Positions 51,776 to 60,602 of a DNA stretch of 64,000 nucleotides are shown piece by piece. Below the pieces are notes generated by a model that saw nothing but the letters and a program-made list of their open reading frames with translations, was not told where the DNA came from and ran no database searches. Source of the DNA: Bacteroidales bacterium M8 (lineage in GTDB: Bacteria; Bacteroidota; Bacteroidia; Bacteroidales; Muribaculaceae); contig LUJS01000017.1 in NCBI GenBank assembly GCA_001689495.1, positions 86,601-150,600 on the forward strand, given 5' to 3'. The translations under genes were made by a program, and so were the position numbers. Position 1 is the stretch's first letter. The number at the start of each line of letters is the position of its first letter.

Positions 51776-53095
51776 TCACCTGCGGTTGTAGAAGTTGAGG
51801 ATGCGGGTGCGGAGGATGGTTTCGTATTTGGCTTGGGTCTGGCGGATGCGGGCGGTGATGTAGTTTGACTGGGCCTGTTCCCACTCGGTGGCGTTGGCCT
51901 TGCCGTAGGTATATTTCTCGGTCATGGCGTCGAGGGCCTGTTTGGCGGCGTCGGCGGCGACGCCGAGCGACTCATAGCGGCTCGAGGCGCCGTCGGCCTG
52001 TGTCCATGCCTGCTCTATGGCCTTGCGCAGGTCGCTCTCGCGGCGCTCGACCTCGAGCATGGCCGAGAGTCGGCTCACCTTGGCGCGGTTGACGTTGTTG
52101 CGGGTCGAGAAGGCATCGAAGATGGGTATGCGCAGGCTGAATCCGAGGCTCTTGCCGAAGTTATCGCGCATCTGGCGCGAGAATGAGTTGTTGCTGAGTC
52201 CCGACATGCGGTAATAGCTGTCGGAGAGTCCGGCATTGAACGAGAGTTGCGGCAGGTAGCCCGACTTGGCCAGCGAGACGGCCTCGTCGGCGGTTGTGAG
52301 CGACGCACGCGCGGCGAGCAGCGAGGGATAGGAGCCCATAGCGTTGCCCGTCACCTCGGCCAGCGGCATGAGGCGGGGTGTCTCCTCGCCCTCGGGCAGG
52401 GGGAGTATGTCGAAGCCCTCGGGGTCCCTGAGCTCGAGGGCCTGAGCCAGATCGAGCAGCGAGAGCCTGAGCGTATTGGCCGAATTGACCGTATCGGCCT
52501 CGGCCGACGCCACCTGCGCGCGGGCCTGTATCACATCAACCTCGGGCACCTTGCCGGCCTCGAGCAGCACCTCCTGACGCTCCAGCTGTGTCCGTGACAG
52601 GCGCAACTGTTCGCGCGACACGGCCAGCAGCTCGCGGTTGTAGAGGGCCTGAAGATAATATGACATCACCATCAGCGTCACCTCGTCCTTGATGGCCTCG
52701 GTCTGCAATCGGCCGGCGCGCTGTGCGGCGCGGGCCTGACGCAACTGACGCACGGCGCTCAGACCCTGAAACAGGGGCAACGAGAGCTGGACATTCCACC
52801 CGAAGACCGAGGTATTGCGGTTGGCGTATGTGTTGTCTGACGTGAGCGAGCGACCGAAGTCCCAGCTCTGCTGCGCGCCGGCGCTGAGGGTAGGCAGGAA
52901 TCGGTCCTTGGCCTCGGTGACGCCGAGCTCGGTGTTCATGTTGTCTATGACGGCCGACCGCACGCTGAGGTTGTGCTCTATGGCATAGCTGACGCAACTG
53001 TCGAGGCTCCATTTCTCGGCCCCCGAGGCGCACACGCAGCCTAAGGCCAAAACGGGGGCGATGATATGTCTGAGTAAGTACATCTGACCGGGCAT
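51776..53095 (-). CDS. TolC-family outer-membrane efflux protein
   Basis: The 439-residue exported protein has a signal peptide (IIAPVLALGCVCASGA) and the two internally repeated outer-membrane efflux domains, rich in long amphipathic helices (LDSCVSYAIEHNLSV, LSRTQLERQEVLLEAGKVPEVDVIQA). It forms the exit duct for the upstream ABC exporter. The ATG at 53095 overlaps the adaptor stop (TAATG); the ATG at 53083 (MYLLRHI) is an equally good start. Confidence 0.94.
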   Translation of the reverse strand: MPGQMYLLRHIIAPVLALGCVCASGAEKWSLDSCVSYAIEHNLSVRSAVIDNMNTELGVTEAKDRFLPTLSAGAQQSWDFGRSLTSDNTYANRNTSVFGWNVQLSLPLFQGLSAVRQLRQARAAQRAGRLQTEAIKDEVTLMVMSYYLQALYNRELLAVSREQLRLSRTQLERQEVLLEAGKVPEVDVIQARAQVASAEADTVNSANTLRLSLLDLAQALELRDPEGFDILPLPEGEETPRLMPLAEVTGNAMGSYPSLLAARASLTTADEAVSLAKSGYLPQLSFNAGLSDSYYRMSGLSNNSFSRQMRDNFGKSLGFSLRIPIFDAFSTRNNVNRAKVSRLSAMLEVERRESDLRKAIEQAWTQADGASSRYESLGVAADAAKQALDAMTEKYTYGKANATEWEQAQSNYITARIRQTQAKYETILRTRILNFYNRR

Positions 53096-54201
53096 TATTT
53101 GTTATTGTTGTTTATGGCGGCTCCGCGCAGGCGGGCCTTGTCGTCGATGCCGCCGGTGACCTGTATGTTGATGCCGTCAGAGGTGCCGGTGGTCACGGCC
53201 ACGCGCTCGAACTTCTGCGAGGGCACGGTGTCGGTGAGCACATAGACGTATGTCGAGTCTCCGGCCCACTCGATGACGCGCTCGGGTATCGACAGCACGC
53301 CGTCGGCCTTGCTGAGCAGCACCGACGCATTGGCGCTGTATCCGGCACGCAGCGTCACCCCCTCGGGCACCTTGACGGCGGCTTTGATCTCGAATGTGTT
53401 GGCGCCGTTGGTCTCGGTGCCCTTGGGGGCTATGTTCTCGATGTCGGCCATGAAGACCTCACCGGGCAGAGCGCCGACCGAGATCTCCATCGGCTGTCCG
53501 GCCGAGAGCAGGCCTACCTCGGTCTCGTCGACCTTGCCCTTGAATATCAGGTTGCTCATGTCGGCCACCGAGGCAATGGTGGTGCCGTCGTTGAAAGTGT
53601 TTGACTGTATCACCGACGATCCGACCTTGACGGGCACGTCGAGCACCAATCCCGTGATGGTGGCGCGCACCAGCGTGTTGCTCTCCTTGGCGTTCGATCG
53701 CGACACGCCCTCGCGGACAATCGAATATGCGTCCTCGGCGGCGCGCAGCTCGGCCTCGGCCTGCGACAGCGTCGTCTCCGAGGTGTCGTATTCCTCGCGG
53801 CTTATCACCTTCTTGCCATAAAGCAGCTTGTTGCGCTCGTGACGGGTGCGGGCGTCAGCCAGACTTATCTTGGCCGTCTCCACGCGGGCCTTGGCCGACG
53901 AGAGCTGACCCTCGTCGGGCACAATCTTGATTCTGGCCACCACATCGCCCTCGTTGACCATGTCGCCGGCCTCGACGTTGATCTCCGAGATGATGCCCGA
54001 TACCTGTGGCTTTATCTCGATCTCGTCGCGGGGCTCGATCTTGCCCGTCAGCACGGTCGAGCGGCTTATGTCGCCCGTGGTCGGCGACACTATCTCGTAT
54101 GTCGTCTCCTTGGGACGCGAGTTGAGATAAAGATAGACGAATGTTCCGATGAACAGTGCTGCGACCAGCACCCATAGCAGTATCCTGAAATACTTTTTCA
54201 T
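53095..54201 (-). CDS. MacA-like periplasmic adaptor (HlyD/RND family) protein
   Basis: The 368-residue membrane-fusion protein has an N-terminal TM anchor (about 7-25, ILLWVLVAALFIGTFVYL), a lipoyl/barrel-sandwich domain (VLTGKIEPRDEIEIKPQVSG), a short alpha-hairpin and beta-barrel domains. It links the inner-membrane ABC permeases to the TolC-like duct. The gene lies 25 nt after the second permease. Confidence 0.94.
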   Translation of the reverse strand: MKKYFRILLWVLVAALFIGTFVYLYLNSRPKETTYEIVSPTTGDISRSTVLTGKIEPRDEIEIKPQVSGIISEINVEAGDMVNEGDVVARIKIVPDEGQLSSAKARVETAKISLADARTRHERNKLLYGKKVISREEYDTSETTLSQAEAELRAAEDAYSIVREGVSRSNAKESNTLVRATITGLVLDVPVKVGSSVIQSNTFNDGTTIASVADMSNLIFKGKVDETEVGLLSAGQPMEISVGALPGEVFMADIENIAPKGTETNGANTFEIKAAVKVPEGVTLRAGYSANASVLLSKADGVLSIPERVIEWAGDSTYVYVLTDTVPSQKFERVAVTTGTSDGINIQVTGGIDDKARLRGAAINNNNK

Positions 54202-54226
54202 TGTCGTGGATATGATGTTGTTTTGT

Positions 54227-55471
54227 TTATTTGTCGTTTAGTGCCTCGATGGGCTTGATTTTCATGGCCTTGACAGCCGGGATGATGCCTGCGGCGGTGC
54301 CGAGCACGAGGAACGTGACCAGAATGGCCGACGCCTGCCCGAACGAGAGCTGGAATCCCAGCGACCCGCGCGGCCCGGCGGTCATGTGCTCGGCGGCGGC
54401 GAGGATGGCCGTGGCGAAGACTATGCCCGCCAGTCCGCCCACCACCGTGAGCACCATGCTCTCGGAGAGGATCTGGGTGATGATGTCGCGCGGCTTGGCG
54501 CCGAGGGCGCGGCGTATGCCTATCTCGTGCGTGCGCTCGCGCACTATTATCCACATAATGTTGCCCACGCCGATGACGCCCGACAGCAACGTGCCCGCGC
54601 CGACGAATATCGCAAGCATCGAGATGCCCAGAAACAGGTTGTCTACCATCTTGAACTGCTCGGATATGTCCATGAAGAAGAATGCCGCCTTGTCGTCGGG
54701 GGCTATGGGATGGTTGGAGGCGATGAGACGCCTCAGCAGGGGCTCGAACTCGGACGGCGAGTAGCCCTGACGCAGGGTCATCATGAACGAGTCTACCTTC
54801 TTGCCGAGGTTATACGAATTGCGCATCGAGTTGTAGGGGATGAAGACCGAGTTGTCCATCTTGGCCCCGATGTTGACCTCGGATGTCTGTCCGGCCACGC
54901 CCACCACCTTATAATATATGCCGTTGAGGTCTACCTCCTTGCCCAGCGCCGAGCCCGAGCCGAACAGCTCGCGGGCCACCTCGAGCCCCAGCACGCAGAC
55001 CTTGCGCGAGTTGGCGTTGTCGGCCGTGTTGATGAATCGGCCCTCATACATTATCGGCTCGAAGATGCGGCAATACTGCGACTCGACGCCGGTCAGCTGG
55101 GCGTTCGATTTCTTCTGTCCGTACATGGCGTTGGTCCACTTCATGTTCACGGCAGACGAGTTCTCTATCTGCGGTATTGAGCGGCGTATATTCTCTACGT
55201 CCTTTATGTCGAGTTCGAGAGGCTTGCCCTTGTTGAATCCGGCATACGGCTTGGAGGTGCGTCCCGGGAAGATGACGCCCACGTTCGTAGCGAAGCCCTC
55301 GAAATTGCGGCTCATGAATTGCTTCAGGCCGTCGGCGCCACCGATCAGCAGGGCCAGTATGGCCGTGCCCCAGAATATGCCGAATCCGGTCATGAAGGTG
55401 CGCGTCTTGTTCTGCGACAGTGTCGCACCTATCTCGCGCCAGTTGTCTATGTCAAGTATGGTGAGTTTCAT
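54227..55471 (-). CDS. MacB-like ABC transporter permease (FtsX family)
   Basis: The 414-residue protein has one N-terminal TM (TGFGIFWGTAILALL), a large periplasmic MacB_PCD domain (about 55-260) and three C-terminal TM helices with the FtsX signature RERTHEIGIRRALGAKPRDI. It lacks an ATPase domain, which is encoded separately. With its paralogue upstream it would form a heterodimeric mechanotransmission exporter. Confidence 0.94.
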   Translation of the reverse strand: MKLTILDIDNWREIGATLSQNKTRTFMTGFGIFWGTAILALLIGGADGLKQFMSRNFEGFATNVGVIFPGRTSKPYAGFNKGKPLELDIKDVENIRRSIPQIENSSAVNMKWTNAMYGQKKSNAQLTGVESQYCRIFEPIMYEGRFINTADNANSRKVCVLGLEVARELFGSGSALGKEVDLNGIYYKVVGVAGQTSEVNIGAKMDNSVFIPYNSMRNSYNLGKKVDSFMMTLRQGYSPSEFEPLLRRLIASNHPIAPDDKAAFFFMDISEQFKMVDNLFLGISMLAIFVGAGTLLSGVIGVGNIMWIIVRERTHEIGIRRALGAKPRDIITQILSESMVLTVVGGLAGIVFATAILAAAEHMTAGPRGSLGFQLSFGQASAILVTFLVLGTAAGIIPAVKAMKIKPIEALNDK

Positions 55472-55472
55472 G

Positions 55473-56696
55473 TCATTCGTCGCGCAGCGCCTCGACGGGC
55501 TTTATTTTCAGTGATTTCAGTGCCGGAAACAGTCCGGCCAGCGCTCCGGCCAGCGCCAGCACCAAGGTGACCTGCAGTGCCACCGACAGGTCTATCGAAG
55601 GGTCCTTGATTATCTGCGGCGAGCTGTTGGCCGTCATGTTGCCTATGGCGTGGGCCACGGCCACCCCGGCCACGATGCCGACATAGCCGAACAGCGTGGT
55701 GATGGCCACGCTCTCCAGCATGATCTGCCGGAGTATGCTCAGCGGACGGGCGCCGATGGCACGGCGCACGCCAATCTCGTGCGTGCGCTCGCGCACGGAC
55801 ACGAACATGATGTTGCTCACCCCGACTATGCCAGACAGCATCGTGAGCAGGCCGATTATCCACACCGCCAGTCGCAGCACGTCCATGGCCGACGAGGTGG
55901 TGAGATGCTGGTTGAAACGGTTCCATATCCACACGGCGCTGTTGTCCGTAGGGTCAAACTGATGCCTGCGCCCCATGGTCTCGCGTATGGCGGTCTCGGC
56001 GCGGGTGCCGTCCTCGACCGTATGGAGGTTTTTCAGCCCCACGGTCATCTCGCGTATGGTGTCGCTGCCACCCGCCAGATTGCGGGCGGTGGTATAGGGT
56101 ATGAAGCTGCGGCGGTTCCACTCGTGGGCATACACGCCCACCACCGTGAACGACAGGCCGCACATGTTCACCCTCTCGCCCACCGGCTCGTTCTTGCCGA
56201 ACAGCGTCTCGACATTGTCCTTGTGTATCACTATGACGCGGCGATGGTCCTTCATGTCGGCATCGTTTATGAATCGGCCTTTCTCAATCGTGGCACCCTC
56301 CGACCGCAGACCCGAGGGATAGACACCCATGTAGCCCTGAGTGATATAATCCTTGGTGGTCGACACTATGGCCGAGTCTGAGTTGATGCGGGCCGCCGTC
56401 GAGCTGACGAACTCGGCGTTCTGATTCTCGATGACCTCCATGTCGCCCGCCACGATTGCTATCGGTCGGTCATCCTTGAGTCCGCGATAGGGCTTGTGCG
56501 CCCAGCCGCCGGAGACCGACATGGTCCTGAAGTCCCTCTTGCCGAACATGTCCTCCATGCCGTTGACCAGCCCGCGGCTCACGCTCAGCAGCACTATCAG
56601 CAGGAATATGCCCCACGACACGGCAAATCCCGTCAGGGCCGTGCGCAGCTTGTTGTGGCGCAGGGTGGCCAGTATCTCGTTGACAAGGTCTATCAT
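55473..56696 (-). CDS. MacB-like ABC transporter permease (FtsX family), paralogue
   Basis: The 407-residue protein has the same topology as the next gene: N-terminal TM (TGFAVSWGIFLLIVLL), a periplasmic domain, and C-terminal FtsX helices with RERTHEIGVRRAIGARPLSI. It overlaps the ATPase gene by 4 nt (ATGA) and precedes the second permease by 1 nt, so the three are translationally coupled. Confidence 0.94.
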   Translation of the reverse strand: MIDLVNEILATLRHNKLRTALTGFAVSWGIFLLIVLLSVSRGLVNGMEDMFGKRDFRTMSVSGGWAHKPYRGLKDDRPIAIVAGDMEVIENQNAEFVSSTAARINSDSAIVSTTKDYITQGYMGVYPSGLRSEGATIEKGRFINDADMKDHRRVIVIHKDNVETLFGKNEPVGERVNMCGLSFTVVGVYAHEWNRRSFIPYTTARNLAGGSDTIREMTVGLKNLHTVEDGTRAETAIRETMGRRHQFDPTDNSAVWIWNRFNQHLTTSSAMDVLRLAVWIIGLLTMLSGIVGVSNIMFVSVRERTHEIGVRRAIGARPLSILRQIMLESVAITTLFGYVGIVAGVAVAHAIGNMTANSSPQIIKDPSIDLSVALQVTLVLALAGALAGLFPALKSLKIKPVEALRDE

Positions 56697-57361
56697 GTCC
56701 GATCAACAATGCGCCCGTCGGCAATTCGGATGATGCGGTTGGTCTGCTCGCCCACCCCGGGGTCGTGGGTCACTATGACTATGGTGCGCCCCTCGGCGTT
56801 GAGGTCGCGGAACACCTGCATCACCTCCTTGGAGGTCTTCGAGTCGAGCGCGCCTGTGGGCTCGTCGGCAAGTATTATCGAGGGATTCGTTATCAGCGCC
56901 CTCGCTATGGCCACGCGCTGCTTCTGGCCGCCCGACAGCTCGGAGGGGAGATGCGTGGCGCGTTCGGCCATGCCCATGCGCTCCAGTTGCTCCATGGCCA
57001 TGGCATTGCGCTTGCGTCGCGAGATACCGCGATAGAACAGCGGCAGCGCCACATTCTCGAGCGCGTTCTTGTAGTTGATGAGGTTGAACGACTGGAACAC
57101 GAATCCGATCATATAGTTGCGCAGGTCGGCGGCGCGGTTCTCCGAGAGATTCTTTATCAGCACTCCGTCGAGGTGATACTCGCCCGAGTCATAGTTGTCA
57201 AGAATCCCGAGTATGTTTAGCAAAGTCGACTTACCCGAGCCGGACGCACCCATTATCGAGACAAGCTCGCCCTTGTCTATGGACAGGTTGACATCCTTCA
57301 GCACATGCAGGGGCACCACGCCCGGATATGACTTGTTTATGTCTTTAAGTTCGATAATCAT
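56693..57361 (-). CDS. MacB/LolD-type ABC transporter ATP-binding protein
   Basis: The 222-residue ATPase has Walker A GASGSGKST, Q-loop FVFQSFNL, signature LSGGQKQRVAIARA, Walker B IILADEPTGALD and the switch His in VIVTHD. It powers the two FtsX-like permeases downstream. It is the first gene of a five-gene operon (ATPase, permease, permease, adaptor, TolC). The exported substrate (peptide, lipid or drug) cannot be told. Confidence 0.96.
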   Translation of the reverse strand: MIIELKDINKSYPGVVPLHVLKDVNLSIDKGELVSIMGASGSGKSTLLNILGILDNYDSGEYHLDGVLIKNLSENRAADLRNYMIGFVFQSFNLINYKNALENVALPLFYRGISRRKRNAMAMEQLERMGMAERATHLPSELSGGQKQRVAIARALITNPSIILADEPTGALDSKTSKEVMQVFRDLNAEGRTIVIVTHDPGVGEQTNRIIRIADGRIVDRT

Positions 57362-57535
57362 GATGTGAGATTATAACACATATATATATGACGTAAGGAC
57401 TCCCCAAAAGTTACACCCCGATCATAAAAAATCCGATACAAAAGCATATAGCATTGATTATTAGACCTATAAGACCCATAAGTCTTATCACCGGCACCCA
57501 CCAAATGTTAACTGGTGTTAAAATAACCCCAAAAA

Positions 57536-57567
57536 TTTGCACAGTCCGAAAATAGTCACTAACTTTG
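57536..57567 (+). promoter_or_regulatory. Promoter of the tRNA cluster
   Basis: TTTG (57536-57539), a 20-nt spacer and TAACTTTG (57560-57567) form a strong Bacteroidetes promoter, 37 nt before the first tRNA-Gly. The remaining 57362-57535 is AT-rich with no other recognised signal. Confidence 0.8.
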
Positions 57568-57603
57568 CATCGCAAAAACGAGGAAGAGACCTCTGAAAGA
57601 AAC

Positions 57604-57676
57604 GCGAAAATAGCTCAGTTGGTAGAGCACAACCTTGCCAAGGTTGGGGTCGCGGGTTCGAGTCCCGTTTTTCGCT
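57604..57676 (+). tRNA. tRNA-Gly (GCC)
   Basis: A 73-nt cloverleaf: acceptor GCGAAAA/TTTTCGC, D-arm AGCTCAGTTGGTAGAGC, anticodon stem CAACC/GGTTG with loop TTGCCAA (anticodon GCC), and T-arm GCGGGTTCGAGTCCCGT. CCA is not encoded. Confidence 0.97.
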
Positions 57677-57707
57677 CAAAGAAAAGAGAACATTTAAAAG
57701 ACCCAAT

Positions 57708-57780
57708 GCGAAAATAGCTCAGTTGGTAGAGCACAACCTTGCCAAGGTTGGGGTCGCGGGTTCGAGTCCCGTTTTTCGCT
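57708..57780 (+). tRNA. tRNA-Gly (GCC), identical second copy
   Basis: Its 73 nt are identical to the copy at 57604-57676, 31 nt downstream of it, in the same transcript. CCA is not encoded. Confidence 0.97.
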
Positions 57781-57829
57781 CAAATCCCTCTTCCGGACCC
57801 GTTCCGGAATCACAATCTCAAAAACCCAT

Positions 57830-57913
57830 GTCCGGGTGGTGGAATTGGTAGACACGCTACTTTGAGGGGGTAGTGGCCGTTAGGCTGTGTGAGTTCGAAT
57901 CTCATCTCGGACA
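57830..57913 (+). tRNA. tRNA-Leu (GAG)
   Basis: An 84-nt class II tRNA with acceptor GTCCGGG/CTCGGAC, D-arm TGGTGGAATTGGTAGACA, anticodon loop TTGAGGG (GAG), a variable arm and T-arm GTGAGTTCGAATCTCAT. CCA is not encoded. Confidence 0.93.
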
Positions 57914-57918
57914 CTCGT

Positions 57919-57960
57919 AAAATCCGTAAGCGATTGATTATTCAATCCTTGCGGATTTTT
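57919..57960 (+). terminator. Terminator of the tRNA cluster
   Basis: AAAATCCGTAAG (57919-57930) pairs with CTTGCGGATTTT (57948-57959) with one G-U pair, ending in a T-run, right after tRNA-Leu. Confidence 0.85.
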
Positions 57961-57992
57961 CTTTATGCCTGTATCTCCCCCACCCGCCACGC

Positions 57993-58208
57993 ATGCCGGC
58001 ATGGAGCTACAGCATCGGCATACCTCTGTTCGACAGCTGCACGCTCCACCTCCCCTCGGGGCGCGACTTCACCGTCACCGCCGACCGCCGCAGGGCCGAC
58101 AGCACGAGGGTGCGCCGCATAACCCGCGACGGACGTCCCCACAAGGGTCTCGACATCACCCACGACGACATCCTCGCCGGTGACACCATACACTTTGTCA
58201 TCGACTGA
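57993..58208 (+). pseudogene. C-terminal remnant of a GH92-family alpha-mannosidase
   Basis: The 71-codon frame reads like the extreme C terminus of GH92 exo-alpha-mannosidases. It has SYSIGIPLFDSCTLHLPSG (as in YxIGSPLFD), a spacer with RITRDGRPHKG at the ...V.LNGK... position, and ITHDDILAGDTIHFVID at the ...ISHDEIMNGGTLEFVM position. GH92 enzymes are about 700 residues or more, so roughly 90 percent is missing. No signal peptide or catalytic residues remain. It starts about 30 nt past the tRNA terminator, and a good intrinsic terminator follows, which suggests the 3' end and its terminator survived a deletion. Confidence 0.7.
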
Positions 58209-58231
58209 CACACCATTTATATTCTTCAGAT

Positions 58232-58273
58232 CTCCCCGCCCGGTGGCGTAAGGCCGGACGGGGAGTGTTTTTT
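58232..58273 (+). terminator. Intrinsic terminator after the GH92 remnant
   Basis: CTCCCCGCCCGG (58232-58243) pairs with CCGGACGGGGAG (58254-58265), with one mismatch, followed by TGTTTTTT (58266-58273). Confidence 0.88.
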
Positions 58274-58333
58274 CGCCCCGCGCACCCCGATTATGGCACA
58301 TATTGCCACATTGGCGCCCGGGGGGTCAAGGAT

Positions 58334-58365
58334 ATTTGGTGGATTGCGATAAAATGTCTAATTTT
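58334..58365 (+). promoter_or_regulatory. hisS promoter
   Basis: TTTG (58334-58337), a 20-nt spacer and TAATTTTG (58358-58365) fit the Bacteroidetes consensus; the leader would be about 36 nt. It lies inside the upstream extension of the hisS frame, which supports the ATG at 58408. Confidence 0.8.
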
Positions 58366-58407
58366 GGGGTGGATTTCAAAATTTTGAACATCAATCTCAT
58401 ATCAAAA

Positions 58408-59769
58408 ATGGCTCAGAAACCGTCCATTCCTAAAGGTACACGCGACTTTTCGCCCGCCGAAATGGCAAGGCGCAACTATATATTCTCTACCATCCGCGAG
58501 GTGTTCCGCCTCTACGGATTCCAGCAGATCGAGACCCCCTCGATGGAAAACCTGTCCACCCTCATGGGCAAGTACGGCGAGGAGGGCGACAAGCTCCTCT
58601 TCAAGGTGCTCAACTCGGGCGACTTCCTCAAGTGCGCCGACAGGGAGATGCTTGCAGCCGGCGACTCGCTGCACACGGCATCGGCTATCTGCGAGAAGGG
58701 CCTGCGATACGACCTCACCGTCCCCTTCGCGCGCTTTGTCGTCATGCACCGCAACGAGCTCCAGATGCCCTTCAAGCGCTATCAGATACAGCCCGTATGG
58801 CGCGCCGACCGTCCCCAGAAAGGCCGTTACCGCGAGTTCTATCAGTGCGACGCCGATGTGGTCGGCTCTGACTCGCTGGTCAACGAGGCCGAGCTGATCG
58901 GTCTGGTCGACGAGGTGTTCCGCCGTCTGGGCATACGCATCGTCATCAAGCTCAACAACCGCAAGGTCCTCGCCGGCATCGCCGAGCTGGCCGGAGCCCC
59001 CGACAAGATTGTCGACATCACGGTCGCCATAGACAAGATAGACAAGATCGGTCTTGACAAGGTCAGGGAGGAGCTGCTCGAGCGCGGTCTCTCGGCCGAG
59101 GCCATCGACAAGATAACCCCCGTCATCACCCTCAGCGGCACCAACGACGAGCGCCTCGAGGCACTCGCAAGCCTGCTCGCCGCATCCGAGATCGGCACCA
59201 AGGGTGTCGACGAGTTGCGCGAGGTCCTCATCATGGCCTCGCACCTCGGCCTCACCGCCGACGTCGAGCTCGACGTCTCGCTGGCACGCGGCCTCAACTA
59301 CTATACCGGCACCATCATCGAGGTCAAGGCCAAGGACGTGCAGATAGGCAGCATCACCGGCGGCGGTCGCTATGACAACCTCACCGGCGTCTTCGGCATG
59401 CCCGGACTCTCGGGCGTAGGCATCTCGTTTGGCGCCGACCGCATCTACGACGTGCTCAACACCCTCGACCTCTATCCCGCCGAGATCTCGGGCGCCGCCC
59501 GCGTCATGTTCACCAACTTCGGCCCCGCCGAGGCCCTCCGCTCCATGGAGGTCATGCGTCGCCTGCGCGCCGAGGGCATTTCGGCCGAGATATATCCCGA
59601 CTGCGCCAAAATGAAAAAACAGATGGGACGCGCCGACGCGCTCGGCATACCCTTCGTGGCGATAATCGGCGAGACCGAACTGGCCGAAGGCCGCGTCACC
59701 CTCAAGGACATGGCCACCGGCACCCAGCAGAGCCTCACCGAAGACGAACTCATAAACAAACTGAAATAA
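58408..59769 (+). CDS. hisS: Histidyl-tRNA synthetase
   Basis: The 453-residue class II synthetase has the motifs KGTRDFSPAE, motif 2 FKRYQIQPVWRADRPQKGRYREFYQCDAD, the histidine-binding ARGLNYYTGTI and motif 3 GVGISFGADRIYDVL, plus a C-terminal anticodon-binding domain (about 360-453). It charges tRNA-His. The ATG at 58408 gives the family start. Confidence 0.97.
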   Translation: MAQKPSIPKGTRDFSPAEMARRNYIFSTIREVFRLYGFQQIETPSMENLSTLMGKYGEEGDKLLFKVLNSGDFLKCADREMLAAGDSLHTASAICEKGLRYDLTVPFARFVVMHRNELQMPFKRYQIQPVWRADRPQKGRYREFYQCDADVVGSDSLVNEAELIGLVDEVFRRLGIRIVIKLNNRKVLAGIAELAGAPDKIVDITVAIDKIDKIGLDKVREELLERGLSAEAIDKITPVITLSGTNDERLEALASLLAASEIGTKGVDELREVLIMASHLGLTADVELDVSLARGLNYYTGTIIEVKAKDVQIGSITGGGRYDNLTGVFGMPGLSGVGISFGADRIYDVLNTLDLYPAEISGAARVMFTNFGPAEALRSMEVMRRLRAEGISAEIYPDCAKMKKQMGRADALGIPFVAIIGETELAEGRVTLKDMATGTQQSLTEDELINKLK

Positions 59770-59770
59770 C

Positions 59771-59790
59771 AGGGGTTATAGGTTTATGAG
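59771..59790. repeat. Short GGGGTTATAGG-type sequence after hisS
   Basis: AGGGGTTATAGGTTTATGAG repeats the words of the long inverted array at 21047-21087. It begins two bases after the hisS stop. It may be another copy of the same kind of spacer, truncated to one arm. Confidence 0.5.
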
Positions 59791-59852
59791 CCCTTGGGGT
59801 CACCCGCGCCCCGCTCACGCTCCCACTGTTACCCAATCCCAACACCCATCCA

Positions 59853-60602
59853 ATGATCATCTCCGACTCGCTGGCCACCTTCGGGCGCTACTGCATATTC
59901 ATGACACGGGTCTGGAACATACCCGACCGCTGGCGTACGTTCTTCAGCCGCACCATAGCCGAAATCACCAAGCTCGGCATCGACTCCATACCCCTCGTCA
60001 TCGTCATATCCATCTTCATCGGAGCCGTCTGCACCATACAGATGCAGCTCAACATCGTCTCTCCCCTCATCCCCGCCTACTCCACCGGTCTGGCCACGCG
60101 CGAGATAATCCTGCTCGAGTTCTCGAACTCGATCCTGTGCCTCATCCTCGCGGGCAAGGTCGGCAGCAACATCGCCTCAGAGATCGGCACCATGCGCGTC
60201 ACCGAACAGATAGACGCCCTCGACATCATGGGCATCAACTCGGCCAACTTCCTCGTCCTCCCCAAGATCGTGGGCTTCCTACTCTTCATGCCCGTGCTCG
60301 TCGTCTTCTGCATCTTCACCTCGTTCATGGGCGGCGTCCTCATCTCCATCCTCACCGACATCATCCCCCTCAGCAGGTTCCTCTACGGCCTGCAGACGAT
60401 GTTTCAGGAATGGTACGTCTGGTACGGCCTCATCAAGTCACTATTCTTCTCGTTCATCATCACCTCCGTCGCATCCTTCTACGGATACTACGTCAAGGGC
60501 GGAGCCCTCGAGGTGGGCAAGGCTTCGACCAACGCCGTCGTCGCCTCCAGCATCCTCATACTCCTTCTCGACGTCATACTCACCAAACTCCTCCTGCAAT
60601 GA
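59853..60602 (+). CDS. mlaE: MlaE-family ABC lipid transporter permease
   Basis: The 249-residue inner-membrane permease has the MlaE pattern: an amphipathic N-terminal helix (WRTFFSRTIAEITKLGIDSIP), the LAGKVGSNIASEIGTMRVTEQIDAL region and five to six TM helices. It moves phospholipids between the membranes in Mla-type systems. It overlaps the ATPase gene by ATGA. No mlaD gene follows in this operon. Confidence 0.94.
   Translation: MIISDSLATFGRYCIFMTRVWNIPDRWRTFFSRTIAEITKLGIDSIPLVIVISIFIGAVCTIQMQLNIVSPLIPAYSTGLATREIILLEFSNSILCLILAGKVGSNIASEIGTMRVTEQIDALDIMGINSANFLVLPKIVGFLLFMPVLVVFCIFTSFMGGVLISILTDIIPLSRFLYGLQTMFQEWYVWYGLIKSLFFSFIITSVASFYGYYVKGGALEVGKASTNAVVASSILILLLDVILTKLLLQ

Noticed and set aside
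57518..57706. 62-codon minus-strand frame across the first tRNA-Gly
   Set aside because: It is antisense to a tRNA gene and its promoter; it is chance coding potential.
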